Shown here piece by piece: positions 28,232 to 37,202 of a stretch of 64,000 nucleotides of DNA. Position 1 is the first letter of the stretch. Every line of letters starts with the position of its first letter. This DNA is from Salsipaludibacter sp038233055 (GTDB lineage: Bacteria > Actinomycetota > Nitriliruptoria > Nitriliruptorales > Nitriliruptoraceae): positions 1 to 64,000 of the forward strand of contig JBBSMS010000001.1 of NCBI GenBank assembly GCA_038233055.1. Reading direction: 5' to 3'. The notes beneath the pieces were generated by a model. The model was given only the letters and a program-made list of their open reading frames with translations, was not told the DNA's origin and made no database searches. Position numbers and translations under genes: made by a program.

Positions 28232-30153
28232 CAGACGTCGAGGTTGGTCGCGAAGGCAGCCTTGTCCACGATCCAGTCCCGCCGTGGTCCGGTCGACGAG
28301 CCCATCAGCAGGTCGAACAGTTCGTCGGCGATCTCGGCGTCGGGCACCCCCACCTGCAGGAGCGTGCGCCGGTTGGGGTCCATCGTGGTCGCCCACAACT
28401 GTTCCGCGTCCATCTCGCCCAGGCCTTTGAAGCGCTGGACGTCGACGTTGGCGTTGGAACGGAACTCCTGGCGTCGGGCCTGTTCGCGTTCGGCCTCGCT
28501 CATCGCGTAGACGACCTTGCCGCGGTGGCGCAGTTGGTACAGCGGGGGCTGGGCGAGGTAGAGGTGCCCACCGTCCACCAGCGGCCGCATCAGCCGGAAG
28601 AAGAAGGTGAGCAGCAGGGTCGTGATGTGGCCGCCGTCGATGTCGGCGTCCGCCATCAGGATGATCTTGTCGTAGCGCAACCTGTCGTAGTCGAACTCGG
28701 GATCGACGCCACAGCCGATGGCCTTGATCAGGGCCTGGATCTCGGTGTTCTTGAGCACGCGCCGCAATTGTGCCTTCTCGACGTTGAGCACCTTGCCCCG
28801 CAACGGCAGGATCGCCTGGGTGTGGCGGTCCCGCGCCATCTTCGACGAGCCGCCCGCCGAGTCCCCCTCGACGATGTACAACTCGGTCTCGGCCGGGTTG
28901 CGCGACGTGCAGTCCGCCAACTTGCCCGGCAGCCCGGCCGACTGGGAGTCCAACAGGCCCTTCCGGCGCGTGAGGGCGCGGGCGGCCTTCGCGGCTTGGC
29001 GCGACCGTGCCGCCAGCACGGCTCGGGCGACGACCTTGTTGACCTGGGACTTGTTGGAGCGGACCCAGGCGCGCAGGTGGTCGCCGACGACCTGCTGGAC
29101 GTAACTGCGGGCCGACGAGGATCCCAGCCGCCCCTTGGTCTGGCCCTCGAACTGCGGGTCCGCCATCTTCAGGGACACGACCGCGACCAGGCCTTCGCGC
29201 AGGTCGTCGCCGACCAGGGCGGGGTCCTTCTTGGTGAGCGCCCGCGAGGTCTTCGCGGCGTCCTTGAACACCTCGGTCACGGCCCGGCGGAAGCCTTCCT
29301 CGTGGGTGCCGCCATCGGCCGTGCGGACCACGTTGACGTAGGAGCGCAGGCGCTCGTCGTGGAACCCGTCGGTCCAGGTGACCGCGAGGTCCAGCGCCAT
29401 CGGAACCCCGTCGACCTCGCGCTGGTCGTGGATGGTCAGGACGTCCACCATCGGGTCGCGACCGTGCAGCAGTTCGGTGACGAAGTCCTTCAGGCCGTCG
29501 GCGAAGTGCAGGGTCTCGGAGCGCCCGGTCCGGTCGTCGACCAGCACGCAGGTCAGGCCCGCGTTGAGCAGGGCCGTCTCGCGCAGGCGCTGGGCGATGC
29601 GGTCGTAGTCGATCTCGACGGTGTCGAAGATCTCGGGGTCGGGCCAGAAGGTCACGGTGGTGCCGTGAGCCTTCCTCGGGGCCTTCCCCACCCGCTCCAG
29701 AGCCTCGTCGAGGTCGCCTCGCGAGAAGGAGATCGCATGGCGCGCCCCGTCCCGGGTGACCATGACCTCGGTGCGGGTCGACAGCGCGTTGACGACCGAG
29801 ACGCCGACGCCGTGCAGGCCGCCGGAGACCGCATAGGCCTGCTGGTCGAACTTCCCACCGGCGTGGAGCGTGGTCAGGGCGACCTCCACTGCCGGACGCT
29901 GCTCGTCCGGGTGCAGTTCGACCGGGATCCCGCGGCCGTCGTCGACGACCTCGACACCGCCGTCGTCGAGGATGCGGACCCGGATCTCGGTCGCGATGCC
30001 GGCGAGGTGTTCGTCCACGGCGTTGTCCACCACCTCCCACACGAGGTGGTGGAGGCCACGGACGTCGCTCGACCCGACGTACATCGCCGGTCGGCGGCGG
30101 ACGCCCTCGAGTCCCTTGAGGACGCTGATGCTGCTGGCGCGGTAGTCGCTCAC
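28231..30153 (-). CDS. Type IIA DNA topoisomerase subunit B (gyrB/parE type)
   Basis: The 640-aa ATPase subunit has the GHKL motifs VVDNAVDEHLAG and DDGRGIPVELHP, the lid GGLHGVGVSVVNALS, and the TOPRIM metal site with EGDSAGGSSK and MADADIDGGHI. Its ATP-driven strand passage works with the A subunit encoded 5.4 kb away. Start GTG (VSDYRASS) at 30153, chosen because conservation begins there. The N-terminal part resembles GyrB (AGGKFDQQAYAVSGGLHGVG), but whether the pair is the cell's only gyrase or a second enzyme cannot be judged from this window. Confidence 0.93.
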   Translation of the reverse strand: MSDYRASSISVLKGLEGVRRRPAMYVGSSDVRGLHHLVWEVVDNAVDEHLAGIATEIRVRILDDGGVEVVDDGRGIPVELHPDEQRPAVEVALTTLHAGGKFDQQAYAVSGGLHGVGVSVVNALSTRTEVMVTRDGARHAISFSRGDLDEALERVGKAPRKAHGTTVTFWPDPEIFDTVEIDYDRIAQRLRETALLNAGLTCVLVDDRTGRSETLHFADGLKDFVTELLHGRDPMVDVLTIHDQREVDGVPMALDLAVTWTDGFHDERLRSYVNVVRTADGGTHEEGFRRAVTEVFKDAAKTSRALTKKDPALVGDDLREGLVAVVSLKMADPQFEGQTKGRLGSSSARSYVQQVVGDHLRAWVRSNKSQVNKVVARAVLAARSRQAAKAARALTRRKGLLDSQSAGLPGKLADCTSRNPAETELYIVEGDSAGGSSKMARDRHTQAILPLRGKVLNVEKAQLRRVLKNTEIQALIKAIGCGVDPEFDYDRLRYDKIILMADADIDGGHITTLLLTFFFRLMRPLVDGGHLYLAQPPLYQLRHRGKVVYAMSEAEREQARRQEFRSNANVDVQRFKGLGEMDAEQLWATTMDPNRRTLLQVGVPDAEIADELFDLLMGSSTGPRRDWIVDKAAFATNLDV

Positions 30154-30363
30154 GATGCGGCTTCGGTCGGATGGCGGACAGGCGGGCGTCAGCGCGGCGA
30201 CGCACCGTCCCGTCGAGGGACCGCGGTCGCTCGACGGCGTGGGCACCGCAACCGTACGAGGCGACTCCGACGCCGACGAGCACCCGCCGCGGATGCGCGT
30301 CGCCTCCTTCGAGGACGGTCGCGACGGGGAGTCGGCCCGGGCGTGGGACCTCACGCCACGCCG

Positions 30364-30369
30364 TAGGCT
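30364..30369 (+). promoter_or_regulatory. Putative -10 element TAGGCT of the MscS-family gene
   Basis: TAGGCT lies 42 nt before the ATG in the 258-nt divergent gap with the topoisomerase B gene and matches the -10-like hexamer upstream of the DNA ligase gene. Confidence 0.4.
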
Positions 30370-30411
30370 GGGCACGCCATCCGTGCCACCCCGTCCCGGA
30401 GTCCGACCTCG

Positions 30412-31368
30412 ATGTCGCTGCCCGCCGCCGTCCTGGCGCAGACCGCGCCCGTTCCGACGCCCGTTCCCACCCCGGCACCCACCATCACGGTGGACCCGCC
30501 GGAGTCGGTCGAGGAGGCCACGTCGCTCATCTGGCAGTCGGTGGCGGACCTGTGGGAAGGATTCGTCGCCAACATCCCGCTGATCCTGGTGGCGGTGGTG
30601 CTGCTCGTCATCGGCGTGCTGGTCGCCCGGGCGATCGGCCACGCGTCCCAACGCGGCATCTCCCGCGCCGGCGGTGACGTCGTCGTGTCGAACCTGACCG
30701 AGCGCCTGGTTCGCATCGTCGTGGTGGTGCTGTTCGTCCTGCTGGCACTGTCGGTCGCCGGGGTGTCGGTCAGTGCCGCGCTTGCCGGGTTGGGGATCGC
30801 CGGTTTGGCCGTCGCCCTGGCGCTGCAGGGCATCCTCGAGAACTTCGTGGCCGGCCTGATCGTGATCATCCAGAAGCCGTTCCGGGCCGGGGACGAGATC
30901 ATCATCGAGGAGCACCAGGGACTGGTCACCGACATCGACCTGCGGACCACCCGCCTGCGCACCTACAACGGCGAGATGGTGATCATCCCCAACACGCACG
31001 TGTTCCAGTCGACGCTGATCAACCTGACCCATTCGGGCGTGATCCGCACCCAGGTCGCCTTCGGGATCGACTACCGGGACGACCACGACGCCGTCGCCGC
31101 CCTGGTGGAGCAGGCCGTGACCGGGATCGAGGGCGTGCTCGAGAGCCCACCGGTGTCGGTGCGGTGCACGGGACTGGGGGAGTCCAGCGTCGACTTCGAC
31201 GTGCGCTACTGGTCCCGGGCGACCCGCTCCAGCGTCGTCGGGACCCGCGATCGGGTGATCCGCGCCACCAAGACCGCGCTGGAGGACGACGGGTACACCA
31301 TCCCGTGGCCGATTCGCACCCTCGTCATGGACGACGTGGTCGCCCACCGCGATGCGTCCGACGACTGA
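30412..31368 (+). CDS. MscS-family mechanosensitive ion channel
   Basis: The 318-aa protein has a Pro/Thr-rich N-terminus that may be a signal or periplasmic segment, then three membrane helices (about 55-75, 97-116, 120-145). The third is the pore helix with the Gly/Ala pattern SAALAGLGIAGLAVALALQ, followed by the beta domain (FRAGDEIIIEE, RTTRLRTYNGEMVIIPN) and the alpha/beta vestibule (VRYWSR). It should open under membrane tension during osmotic downshock. Monocistronic. Confidence 0.93.
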   Translation: MSLPAAVLAQTAPVPTPVPTPAPTITVDPPESVEEATSLIWQSVADLWEGFVANIPLILVAVVLLVIGVLVARAIGHASQRGISRAGGDVVVSNLTERLVRIVVVVLFVLLALSVAGVSVSAALAGLGIAGLAVALALQGILENFVAGLIVIIQKPFRAGDEIIIEEHQGLVTDIDLRTTRLRTYNGEMVIIPNTHVFQSTLINLTHSGVIRTQVAFGIDYRDDHDAVAALVEQAVTGIEGVLESPPVSVRCTGLGESSVDFDVRYWSRATRSSVVGTRDRVIRATKTALEDDGYTIPWPIRTLVMDDVVAHRDASDD

Positions 31369-31414
31369 GGTCGCGCGCCGACCTGCACCCGGCATGGACC
31401 TCCGCGACAGCGCG

Positions 31415-31420
31415 TAGCAT
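31415..31420 (+). promoter_or_regulatory. Putative -10 element TAGCAT
   Basis: A TAGnnT hexamer 56 nt before the GTG of the following small gene, in the 107-nt gap after the MscS gene. Confidence 0.3.
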
Positions 31421-31475
31421 CGGGAGGCCCCGCACGCCCACCGCACGACCGCACCCCGCGACCCGAGGACCGACC

Positions 31476-31955
31476 GTGAGCCGACTCGACGATGCCCTCC
31501 GCGACGGTGGCCTGACGTGGCGCTCCGGCAGCGACGACGAATGGGAACTCCACGGCGACGGTGAGGTGCTCGGCCGGATCCGGGGTGACGTCGTCACCAT
31601 GGACGGGCGTCGCCTGGAGGTCCGCCACGGCCGCGGCTACACGACGCTGGTCGACGGCGGTCGCGGGTCCCGGCTCGCGTCGTTGCGCGTCCTCGGGCAC
31701 GGCGCCGGCCAGGTCACGCTGTCGGACAGCCGGGCCAGGATCTCCAAGAACGGTGTCGGTCCCTTCCGGTGGGAGGTGACCGACGACCTCAACGGGCCCC
31801 GCCTGCTGGAACTGACGCACATCCTCGGGCGTCTGTCGATCAAGCCCGGAGATGGCCTCGACGACCACGACGTCCCGGTCGACGTCCTGGCGGTGTTCGT
31901 CGCCTTCGTGATCCTGAAGTCCCTGCGCGCCCGGACGGTGGCCGCCGCCGCCTGA
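31476..31955 (+). CDS. Small beta-rich protein of unknown function, tubby/LURP-one-like
   Basis: The 159-aa frame has strong coding character. It alternates short beta strands (EVLGRIRGDVVTMDGRRLEV, GSRLASLRVLG, SDSRARISKNG) in a way that resembles LURP-one/scramblase-like beta-barrels, and ends in a hydrophobic helix VPVDVLAVFVAFVILKSL that could sit in the membrane or form the barrel's core helix. GTG start with CCGAGGACC upstream. I do not recognise a specific function. Confidence 0.65.
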   Translation: MSRLDDALRDGGLTWRSGSDDEWELHGDGEVLGRIRGDVVTMDGRRLEVRHGRGYTTLVDGGRGSRLASLRVLGHGAGQVTLSDSRARISKNGVGPFRWEVTDDLNGPRLLELTHILGRLSIKPGDGLDDHDVPVDVLAVFVAFVILKSLRARTVAAAA

Positions 31956-31982
31956 CCAGGCGACCGTCGGTGGTGCACGCGT

Positions 31983-33932
31983 TCAGTCGGCGCTGTCGGA
32001 CAGGTAGCGCTCCTTGATGGAGTCCACCACGCTGGCGTCCGCCAGGGTCGTGGTGTCACCCAGGTCCTTGTCCTCGGCGATGTCCTTGAGCAACCGGCGC
32101 ATGATCTTGCCCGAACGGGTCTTGGGCAGGTCGCCGGTGAACAGCAGGGACGCCGGCTTGGCGATCGGGGAAATCACCTTGGCGACGTGGTTGCGCAGTT
32201 CGGTGGCGAGGTCCTCGTCCTCCTCGACCCCGCCGCGAGTGGTGACGAAGGCGGCGATGGCCTGGCCGGTCATGTCGTCCTTGCGGCCCACGACGGCCGC
32301 CTCGGCGACGGCCGGGTGGCTGACCAGGGCCGACTCGATCTCGGTGGTCGAGATCCGGTGACCCGAGATGTTCATGACGTCGTCGACGCGGCCCAGCAGC
32401 CAGTAGTAGCCGTCGGTGTCGCGCTTGGCGCCGTCGCCGGCGAAGTAGACCCCCTCGAAGCGCGAGAAGTAGGTGTCCTTGAAGCGCTGCTCGTCACCCC
32501 AGATGCCACGGAGCATGGCCGGCCACGGACGGTCGAGCACCAGGTAGCCACCACCCGGGACCCCGACGTCCTCGCCCTGCTCGTCGTAGATCGTGGCCGA
32601 GATGCCCGGCAGCGGCATCGTCGCCGAGCCCGGCTTGGTGGTGATCTCGCCCGGCACCGGGGCGATCATCATGGCCCCGGTCTCGGTCTGCCACCAGGTG
32701 TCCACGATCGGGCACCTCCCGTTCCCGATGACCTCGTGGTACCAGATCCAGGCCTCCGGGTTGATGGGCTCGCCCACGGTCCCCAGCAGGCGCAGCGACG
32801 ACAGGTCGTGCGACTCCGGGTGCTCGTCGCCCCACTTCATGAACGCCCGGATGGCCGTCGGGGCGGTGTAGAGCTGGGTGACACCGAACTCTTCGATGAT
32901 GGACCACAGCCGGTCCTCCGCGGGGAAGTTCGGCGCGCCTTCGTACATCACCGACGTGGTCCGGTTGGCCAGCGGGCCGTACACGATGTAGCTGTGCCCG
33001 GTGACCCAGCCGATGTCGGCCGCACACCAGTACACGTCCGTGTCGGGCTTGAGGTCGAACACGGTCCGGTGCGTGTAGGTGACTTGGGTCATGTACCCAC
33101 CGGTCGAGTGCATCACGCCCTTGGGGGCGCCCGTCGTGCCGGAGGTGTACAGCAGGTAGAGCAGGTCCTCGCTCGCCATCTGCTCGGGCTCGCAGGTGGT
33201 CGACTGTCCCTCCATCGCCTCGTGCCACCACAGGTCGCGCCCGTCGGCCATCTCGACGTCGTCCTCGGTGCGCCGGACGACCAGGGTGTTGGTGATCGAC
33301 GGCGTGTCCTCCAACGCCTCGTCGGCCATGTCCTTGAGCGGGAACACCGAGCCCCGTCGGTACGACCCGTCGGCGGTGACCAGCACCTTGCAGTCCGAGT
33401 CGTTGATGCGGTTGCGCAGCGCCTCGGACGAAAAGCCCGCGAAGACCACCGAGTGCGGGGCACCGATGCGGGCGCAGGCCAGCATGATGATCGGCAGTTC
33501 GAGGATCATGGGGAGGTAGATCGCGACCCGGTCACCGCGTTCGACGCCCAGTTCCTTCAGGACGTTGGCGGCCTTGCAGACCTCGTCCTTGAGTTCGGCG
33601 TAGGTCATGTCGATGCGGTCGTCGGGCTCGCCGACCCAGTGGTAGGCGACCTGGTCACCGTGGCCGGCGTCGACGTGGCGGTCGAGGCAGTTCACCGACG
33701 CGTTCAGGGTGCCGCCGCCGAACCAGGTCGCGAACGGCTCGTCCCAGGAGTGCACCTCGTCCCACTCCGTCGACCAGTCGAGGTGGCGTGCCTGGTCCTC
33801 CCAGAACCCCAACCAGTCCTCGTCCGCGGCGTCGCGCAGCGAGGAGTCGTTGACCGTTGCGGCGGCCGTGAACTCCTCGGAGGGTGGGAAGGTGCGGTCT
33901 TCCTGGAGGAGGTCCTCGATGGCGTCGGACAT
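31983..33932 (-). CDS. acs: Acetyl-CoA synthetase (AMP-forming)
   Basis: The 649-aa enzyme converts acetate, ATP and CoA to acetyl-CoA. It has the family's full length, the P-loop-like YLLYTSGTTGAPKG, CoA/acyl motifs YWCAADIGWVTGHSY and VDTWWQTETG, YFAGDGAKRD, and the C-terminal lysine in PKTRSGKIMRR that is acetylated to switch the enzyme off. Separately transcribed; the gap to rsgA upstream is 300 nt. Confidence 0.95.
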   Translation of the reverse strand: MSDAIEDLLQEDRTFPPSEEFTAAATVNDSSLRDAADEDWLGFWEDQARHLDWSTEWDEVHSWDEPFATWFGGGTLNASVNCLDRHVDAGHGDQVAYHWVGEPDDRIDMTYAELKDEVCKAANVLKELGVERGDRVAIYLPMILELPIIMLACARIGAPHSVVFAGFSSEALRNRINDSDCKVLVTADGSYRRGSVFPLKDMADEALEDTPSITNTLVVRRTEDDVEMADGRDLWWHEAMEGQSTTCEPEQMASEDLLYLLYTSGTTGAPKGVMHSTGGYMTQVTYTHRTVFDLKPDTDVYWCAADIGWVTGHSYIVYGPLANRTTSVMYEGAPNFPAEDRLWSIIEEFGVTQLYTAPTAIRAFMKWGDEHPESHDLSSLRLLGTVGEPINPEAWIWYHEVIGNGRCPIVDTWWQTETGAMMIAPVPGEITTKPGSATMPLPGISATIYDEQGEDVGVPGGGYLVLDRPWPAMLRGIWGDEQRFKDTYFSRFEGVYFAGDGAKRDTDGYYWLLGRVDDVMNISGHRISTTEIESALVSHPAVAEAAVVGRKDDMTGQAIAAFVTTRGGVEEDEDLATELRNHVAKVISPIAKPASLLFTGDLPKTRSGKIMRRLLKDIAEDKDLGDTTTLADASVVDSIKERYLSDSAD

Positions 33933-34232
33933 GGACGTGCTCCTTGGTCGGGAAGGGGGTCGGGGAGGGGGTCGGGGAGGTGTGTCGGCCTGCTCAGGCC
34001 GGTCCGCTCAGGCAGGTCCGCTCAGGAGGTCTGGGGCGAGCGCGCGCACGGGGCACGCGACGACCACCACGCCATTCACGCTAGTGAAGGCCGGACGTGG
34101 CTTCTCGTACTTGTGGGCAGGGGACCGGTCAGACGGCACCAGCCGGTTCCCGAGCGGTCCGCGAGACCGATGACCGGGGGGCGCCAGGGCCGCCCGGCGA
34201 CGTTGGAGTCGCGGTGTGGTTCCCTCCGGGGC
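33933..34232. other. 300-nt divergent gap between acs and rsgA
   Basis: No gene is seen. It contains a GGGGTCGGGGAGG-type purine-rich stretch (about 33951-33980), a tandem pair of GGTCCGCTCAGGCA at 34001-34014 and 34015-34027 (the second differs at the end), and an imperfect palindrome TTCACGCTAGTGAA at 34075-34088 that could be an operator. Confidence 0.5.
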
Positions 34233-35222
34233 ATGAGTGGCATCGACTGGGACCTCTGGGAAGAGGACTACGACGACCTCGACGAGGCAGCCCATCGGCG
34301 CCGTCGGGGGACCAACCGTTCCCCCAAGGCCCAGGAGCGCATCGACGAGGCCGACACCGCCCGGGTCGTGGCCGTGGCGCGCGGCCTGCTGGAGGTGGTC
34401 CACGACGACCGGCGCCTGCCGGCACGGTTCGGTGGCGCCATGCGCGGGACGAAGGCGGTCGTGGGGGACCGCGTGCGGATCCGCCCGCCCCGTCGCGACA
34501 CCGATGTCGCCCGGGTCATGGGACTCGACGAGCGCCGGACCTGGCTCACGCGGACGCCCGACGACGATGCCGACGTCGAACGGGTCGTGGTCGCCAACGC
34601 CGACGCGGTCGCCGTGGTGGTGTCGGCGGACCGCATCGCGGAGGCACCGGGATTCGTCGACCGGGTCATGGTGGCGGCCTCGGTCGGCGGGCTGTCGTCG
34701 CTGGTGGTGGTGAACAAGGTCGACCTGGTGGCGGACGAGGCAGTCGACCACGCGATGGCCCCGTACCGCGACCTCGACGTCCCGGTGGTCACGACGTCGG
34801 CGACCACCGGTGCGGGCATGGACGACCTCGCGGCCGCGTTGCGCGGGCGCTGGACCGCCTTCTCGGGCCACTCCGGGGTCGGCAAGTCGTCGCTGTTCAA
34901 CCTGTTGGTGCCCGCGGCCGAGCAGGACGTCGCCGCCATCGGTCGCCACGGCGGCCGCCACACCACGGTGGCGGCCGTGGCCGAGCACGCACCCGACCTC
35001 GAGGCGTGGCTGGTGGACACGCCGGGCGTGCGCTCGTTCGGGCTGGGGACCCTGATGGCGCCCGAGTTGTCGGCGCACTTCCCCGAACTGGCTCGACTGC
35101 GGTGCGAACTGGACGACTGCTCGCACCTGGACGAACCCGGCTGTGCCCGCGGCCCGGACACCATCGCCCCGGCGCGCTGGGCCTCCTACCTGCGCATCCG
35201 ACAGGGGCTCCAGCCCGGCTGA
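34233..35222 (+). CDS. rsgA: Ribosome small-subunit GTPase RsgA
   Basis: The 329-aa protein matures the 30S subunit. It has an OB-fold N-terminal domain (GDRVRIRP) and the circularly permuted GTPase order G4 NKVD, then G1 GHSGVGKSS, G2 HTT, G3 DTPG. The Zn finger follows with CELDDCSHLDEPGC. The N-terminus (LWEEDYDDLDEAAHRRRR) is the actinobacterial form. ATG start at 34233. It directly precedes the two tRNA genes. Confidence 0.94.
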   Translation: MSGIDWDLWEEDYDDLDEAAHRRRRGTNRSPKAQERIDEADTARVVAVARGLLEVVHDDRRLPARFGGAMRGTKAVVGDRVRIRPPRRDTDVARVMGLDERRTWLTRTPDDDADVERVVVANADAVAVVVSADRIAEAPGFVDRVMVAASVGGLSSLVVVNKVDLVADEAVDHAMAPYRDLDVPVVTTSATTGAGMDDLAAALRGRWTAFSGHSGVGKSSLFNLLVPAAEQDVAAIGRHGGRHTTVAAVAEHAPDLEAWLVDTPGVRSFGLGTLMAPELSAHFPELARLRCELDDCSHLDEPGCARGPDTIAPARWASYLRIRQGLQPG

Positions 35223-35277
35223 CCGGCCGGGCTGTCCGGTCCCCCGGTCGGTGACCGCGGCGACGTGGGGCCGTCGC

Positions 35278-35283
35278 TACCCT
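35278..35283 (+). promoter_or_regulatory. Putative -10 element TACCCT of tRNA-Cys
   Basis: A TAnnnT hexamer ends 16 nt before the 5' end of the tRNA, which fits a short precursor leader. Confidence 0.4.
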
Positions 35284-35299
35284 TTCCGCCGGCACGCCC

Positions 35300-35370
35300 G
35301 GCGGGGTAGCCAAGTGGTAAGGCAGCGGACTGCAAATCCGCTATCACGGGTTCGATTCCCGTCCCCGCCT
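35300..35370 (+). tRNA. tRNA-Cys (GCA)
   Basis: The 71-nt cloverleaf has acceptor arms GGCGGGG/CCCCGCC, a D-arm AGCCAAGTGGTAAGGC, anticodon loop CTGCAAA with anticodon GCA, and T-arm CGGGTTCGATTCCCG. The U73 discriminator is the main cysteine identity element. CCA is not encoded. Confidence 0.95.
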
Positions 35371-35426
35371 CGACAACCCCGTTTCGCACCGTTGGGGGGG
35401 CTCGGCTAGCATGGTCGGCCGGTCAG

Positions 35427-35503
35427 GGGGCGTTAGCTCAGATGGCTAGAGCGCTCGCCCGACACGCGAGAGGTCACTGGTTCAAATCCAGTACGCCCCA
35501 CCA
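35427..35503 (+). tRNA. tRNA-Val (GAC)
   Basis: Acceptor arms GGGGCGT/ACGCCCC, D-arm TAGCTCAGATGGCTAGAGC, anticodon stem CTCGC/GCGAG with loop CCGACAC (anticodon GAC at 35461-35463), T-arm CTGGTTCAAATCCAG. The A73 discriminator is followed by an encoded CCA, unlike the neighbouring tRNA-Cys. Confidence 0.95.
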
Positions 35504-35508
35504 AGCAG

Positions 35509-35533
35509 ACGGCTCCGCCACGTGCGGAGCCGT
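35509..35533 (+). terminator. Hairpin terminator after tRNA-Val
   Basis: Perfect 10-bp stem ACGGCTCCGC/GCGGAGCCGT with loop CACGT begins 6 nt after the tRNA CCA end. The T-run after it is poor (TCC), as usual for this base composition. Confidence 0.7.
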
Positions 35534-35648
35534 TCCTGCGTCCGGCCACGATCGTGCTGCTACGGCCCCCGACGGGTCCTCCGCGGCCCGCTGCCGACTG
35601 TTCCGCGGGTACCGGGCGCGGCCGCGTCGGGCGTGGTGAGGAGTGGGT

Positions 35649-36293
35649 GTGGCTCGTGACTGGGACCGCTTGGCGGCCACCTACCGCGCCCAGGAATCGC
35701 TCGAACGCCCGAGCCTCGAGGCCGTTGTCGAACTGGGCGACCCGGGCCCCCGGGACCTCGTCGTCGACCTCGCCTGCGGGCCGGGCACGCTCGGCCGACA
35801 GTTCGCGCGAGCAGACCGCTCGGTCAACCGCCTGGTCGGTGTCGATGCCTCCCCGAGCATGCTGCGGCGGGCTGCCGCGGCCGGTGCCGAACCGGTCCTC
35901 GGTGACGTCCGAGAGGTGCCGTTGGGGAACGCCGTCGCGGACCTGGTCGTGTGCTCGTACCTGTTGCACCTTGTGGACGCACCCACGCGCGTCGTCGTCA
36001 TGGGTGAGGTCGCGCGGTTGCTGGCGCCCCGGGGACGGGCCGTCATCGTCGTCCCGGCGCGTCCTGGGTCCACGTTCGGCCGCGTGACCCGGTGGGTGCT
36101 GCGGCGCACGATCGCGCGTGGGACCCTCGCGGTGGTGGACCTGGGTCCGGCGATCACGTCCTCCGGGCTGGCCGTGACGGTCGACCGCCATGTCGGCGCC
36201 GGTCGGTGGGGCTACGAGGCTCGCGTGGTTCGACTGGCGCATCCGCCGACCACGGAGCCCACCGTGCGATCCGAGGGACCCGAACGGGGGTGA
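35649..36293 (+). CDS. SAM-dependent class I methyltransferase
   Basis: The 214-aa protein shows motif I VVDLACGPGTLGRQF, the acidic post-I VGVDASPSML, and motif II/III EVPLGNAVADLVVCSYLLHLV with later VARLLAPRGRAVIVVP. It is a small-molecule methyltransferase of the UbiE/Methyltransf_11 type with unknown substrate. GTG 35649 gives a 5-nt spacing to GAGGAG at 35638-35643; GTG 35643 is in frame but would overlap that Shine-Dalgarno. Confidence 0.85.
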   Translation: MARDWDRLAATYRAQESLERPSLEAVVELGDPGPRDLVVDLACGPGTLGRQFARADRSVNRLVGVDASPSMLRRAAAAGAEPVLGDVREVPLGNAVADLVVCSYLLHLVDAPTRVVVMGEVARLLAPRGRAVIVVPARPGSTFGRVTRWVLRRTIARGTLAVVDLGPAITSSGLAVTVDRHVGAGRWGYEARVVRLAHPPTTEPTVRSEGPERG

Positions 36294-36300
36294 CGGCCGC

Positions 36301-36744
36301 TCAGCGGTCGCCCCAGCCGTACCGGACGTCGTCGAGGTCGCGTCGGGCGTCGTCGTCGGGGCTGGCCGTCCCCAGGTCGAGCCGGAGTTGGTCCGTGTCG
36401 GACCGGTCGGCGAGGTCGATTGTCGGCGTGGGACGGCCGGTGATGGCGCTCCACCACCAGCGCAGGCCACGAGGGGCGTTGCGGACCCCGAGCGCCTCCA
36501 GGCCACGGTCTGCGTGTCCCAGGAAGATGTCCTGGTCGAGGCGACGGTGCAGTGCGGCCGCCACCACCTCGTCGGCGGGGTAGTCGCGCCGCAGCCGCTC
36601 GACCACGTCGTCACGGTCCTCGACCACCCGGTAGCGCGACGCGAGCGGTTCGGGCGCGGTCGCGAGGTCCTCGCGGACGTGGCGCCACAGCAGGTGCTGG
36701 CGCGCGAACCAGTCCCAGGCGTGGCGCGGGGGCGTGGCGGGCAT
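36301..36744 (-). CDS. Conserved-looking protein of unknown function
   Basis: The 147-aa, charged, soluble protein begins MPATPPRHAWDWFARQHLL and has heptad-like helices (DVVERLRRDYPADEVVAAALHRRLDQD) and an acidic, Asp-rich C-terminus. The ATG at 36744 has GGAGGAACG immediately upstream. It is convergent with the methyltransferase gene (7-nt gap). I recognise no family. Confidence 0.6.
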   Translation of the reverse strand: MPATPPRHAWDWFARQHLLWRHVREDLATAPEPLASRYRVVEDRDDVVERLRRDYPADEVVAAALHRRLDQDIFLGHADRGLEALGVRNAPRGLRWWWSAITGRPTPTIDLADRSDTDQLRLDLGTASPDDDARRDLDDVRYGWGDR

Positions 36745-36791
36745 CGTTCCTCCCGTGGGCCGGTCCGGCTCGCGACCGGTCACCGCGGACG

Positions 36792-37043
36792 CTAGCGATC
36801 GGGCGCTGGCCGTGACGGGTTCCTGGTCGCAGTGGTGGACTCAGTCCGCGCCGCCACGGCAGCCACGACCCGGGGGAGCGGGTTCTCGACCCGGTCCCGG
36901 CACACGACCCCGGCGATGGCGTCGAAGGCGGTGGGCTCGGCGTTGCAGATGGCGATCGGGATGCCCCGTTCGTGCGCCGTCGGGACCATCGACGCGGCGG
37001 GCACCACCTCCAACGAGGTTCCGATCGCGGGCAACCTCCTCGA
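36792..37043 (-). pseudogene. C-terminal remnant of a Sir2-family deacetylase
   Basis: The frame encodes IGTSLEVVPAASMVPTAHE, then NAEPTAFDAIAGVV and LPRVVAAVA. These match the C-terminal NAD-site motifs of sirtuins (GTSLEVxPAA and NxExTxxDxxA). The catalytic core with GAGIS, the NID motif, the active histidine and the Zn cysteines is missing: upstream sequence on this strand shows no sirtuin similarity in the frames I read. About 60 of some 240 residues remain, so it cannot deacetylate. It sits between two unrelated small genes and looks like a deletion scar. Confidence 0.6.
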
Positions 37044-37202
37044 GGTCCAGAACCGGCTCGCTGTCCGTTTCGTCGTGGGGCGGTCTCGACGTTTCGCCAC
37101 CGGTCCCCGGTGGTCGTAGCATCGTCGGGGCAGCCGTCGGCCACCGTAGGGCCTGGCCCTCGGAGGCCCGGACCGGCCCTCGACCCCGCGGAAGGACGCC
37201 AC

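Noticed and set aside
32187..34232. In-frame 5' extension of rsgA across acs
   Set aside because: The extension is antisense to acs and has no domain; conservation starts at the RsgA N-terminus at 34233.
35427..35533. The two tRNAs as an integration hotspot
   Set aside because: No integrase or repeated tRNA 3' end (att-like) is seen nearby; a terminator hairpin and a methyltransferase gene follow.
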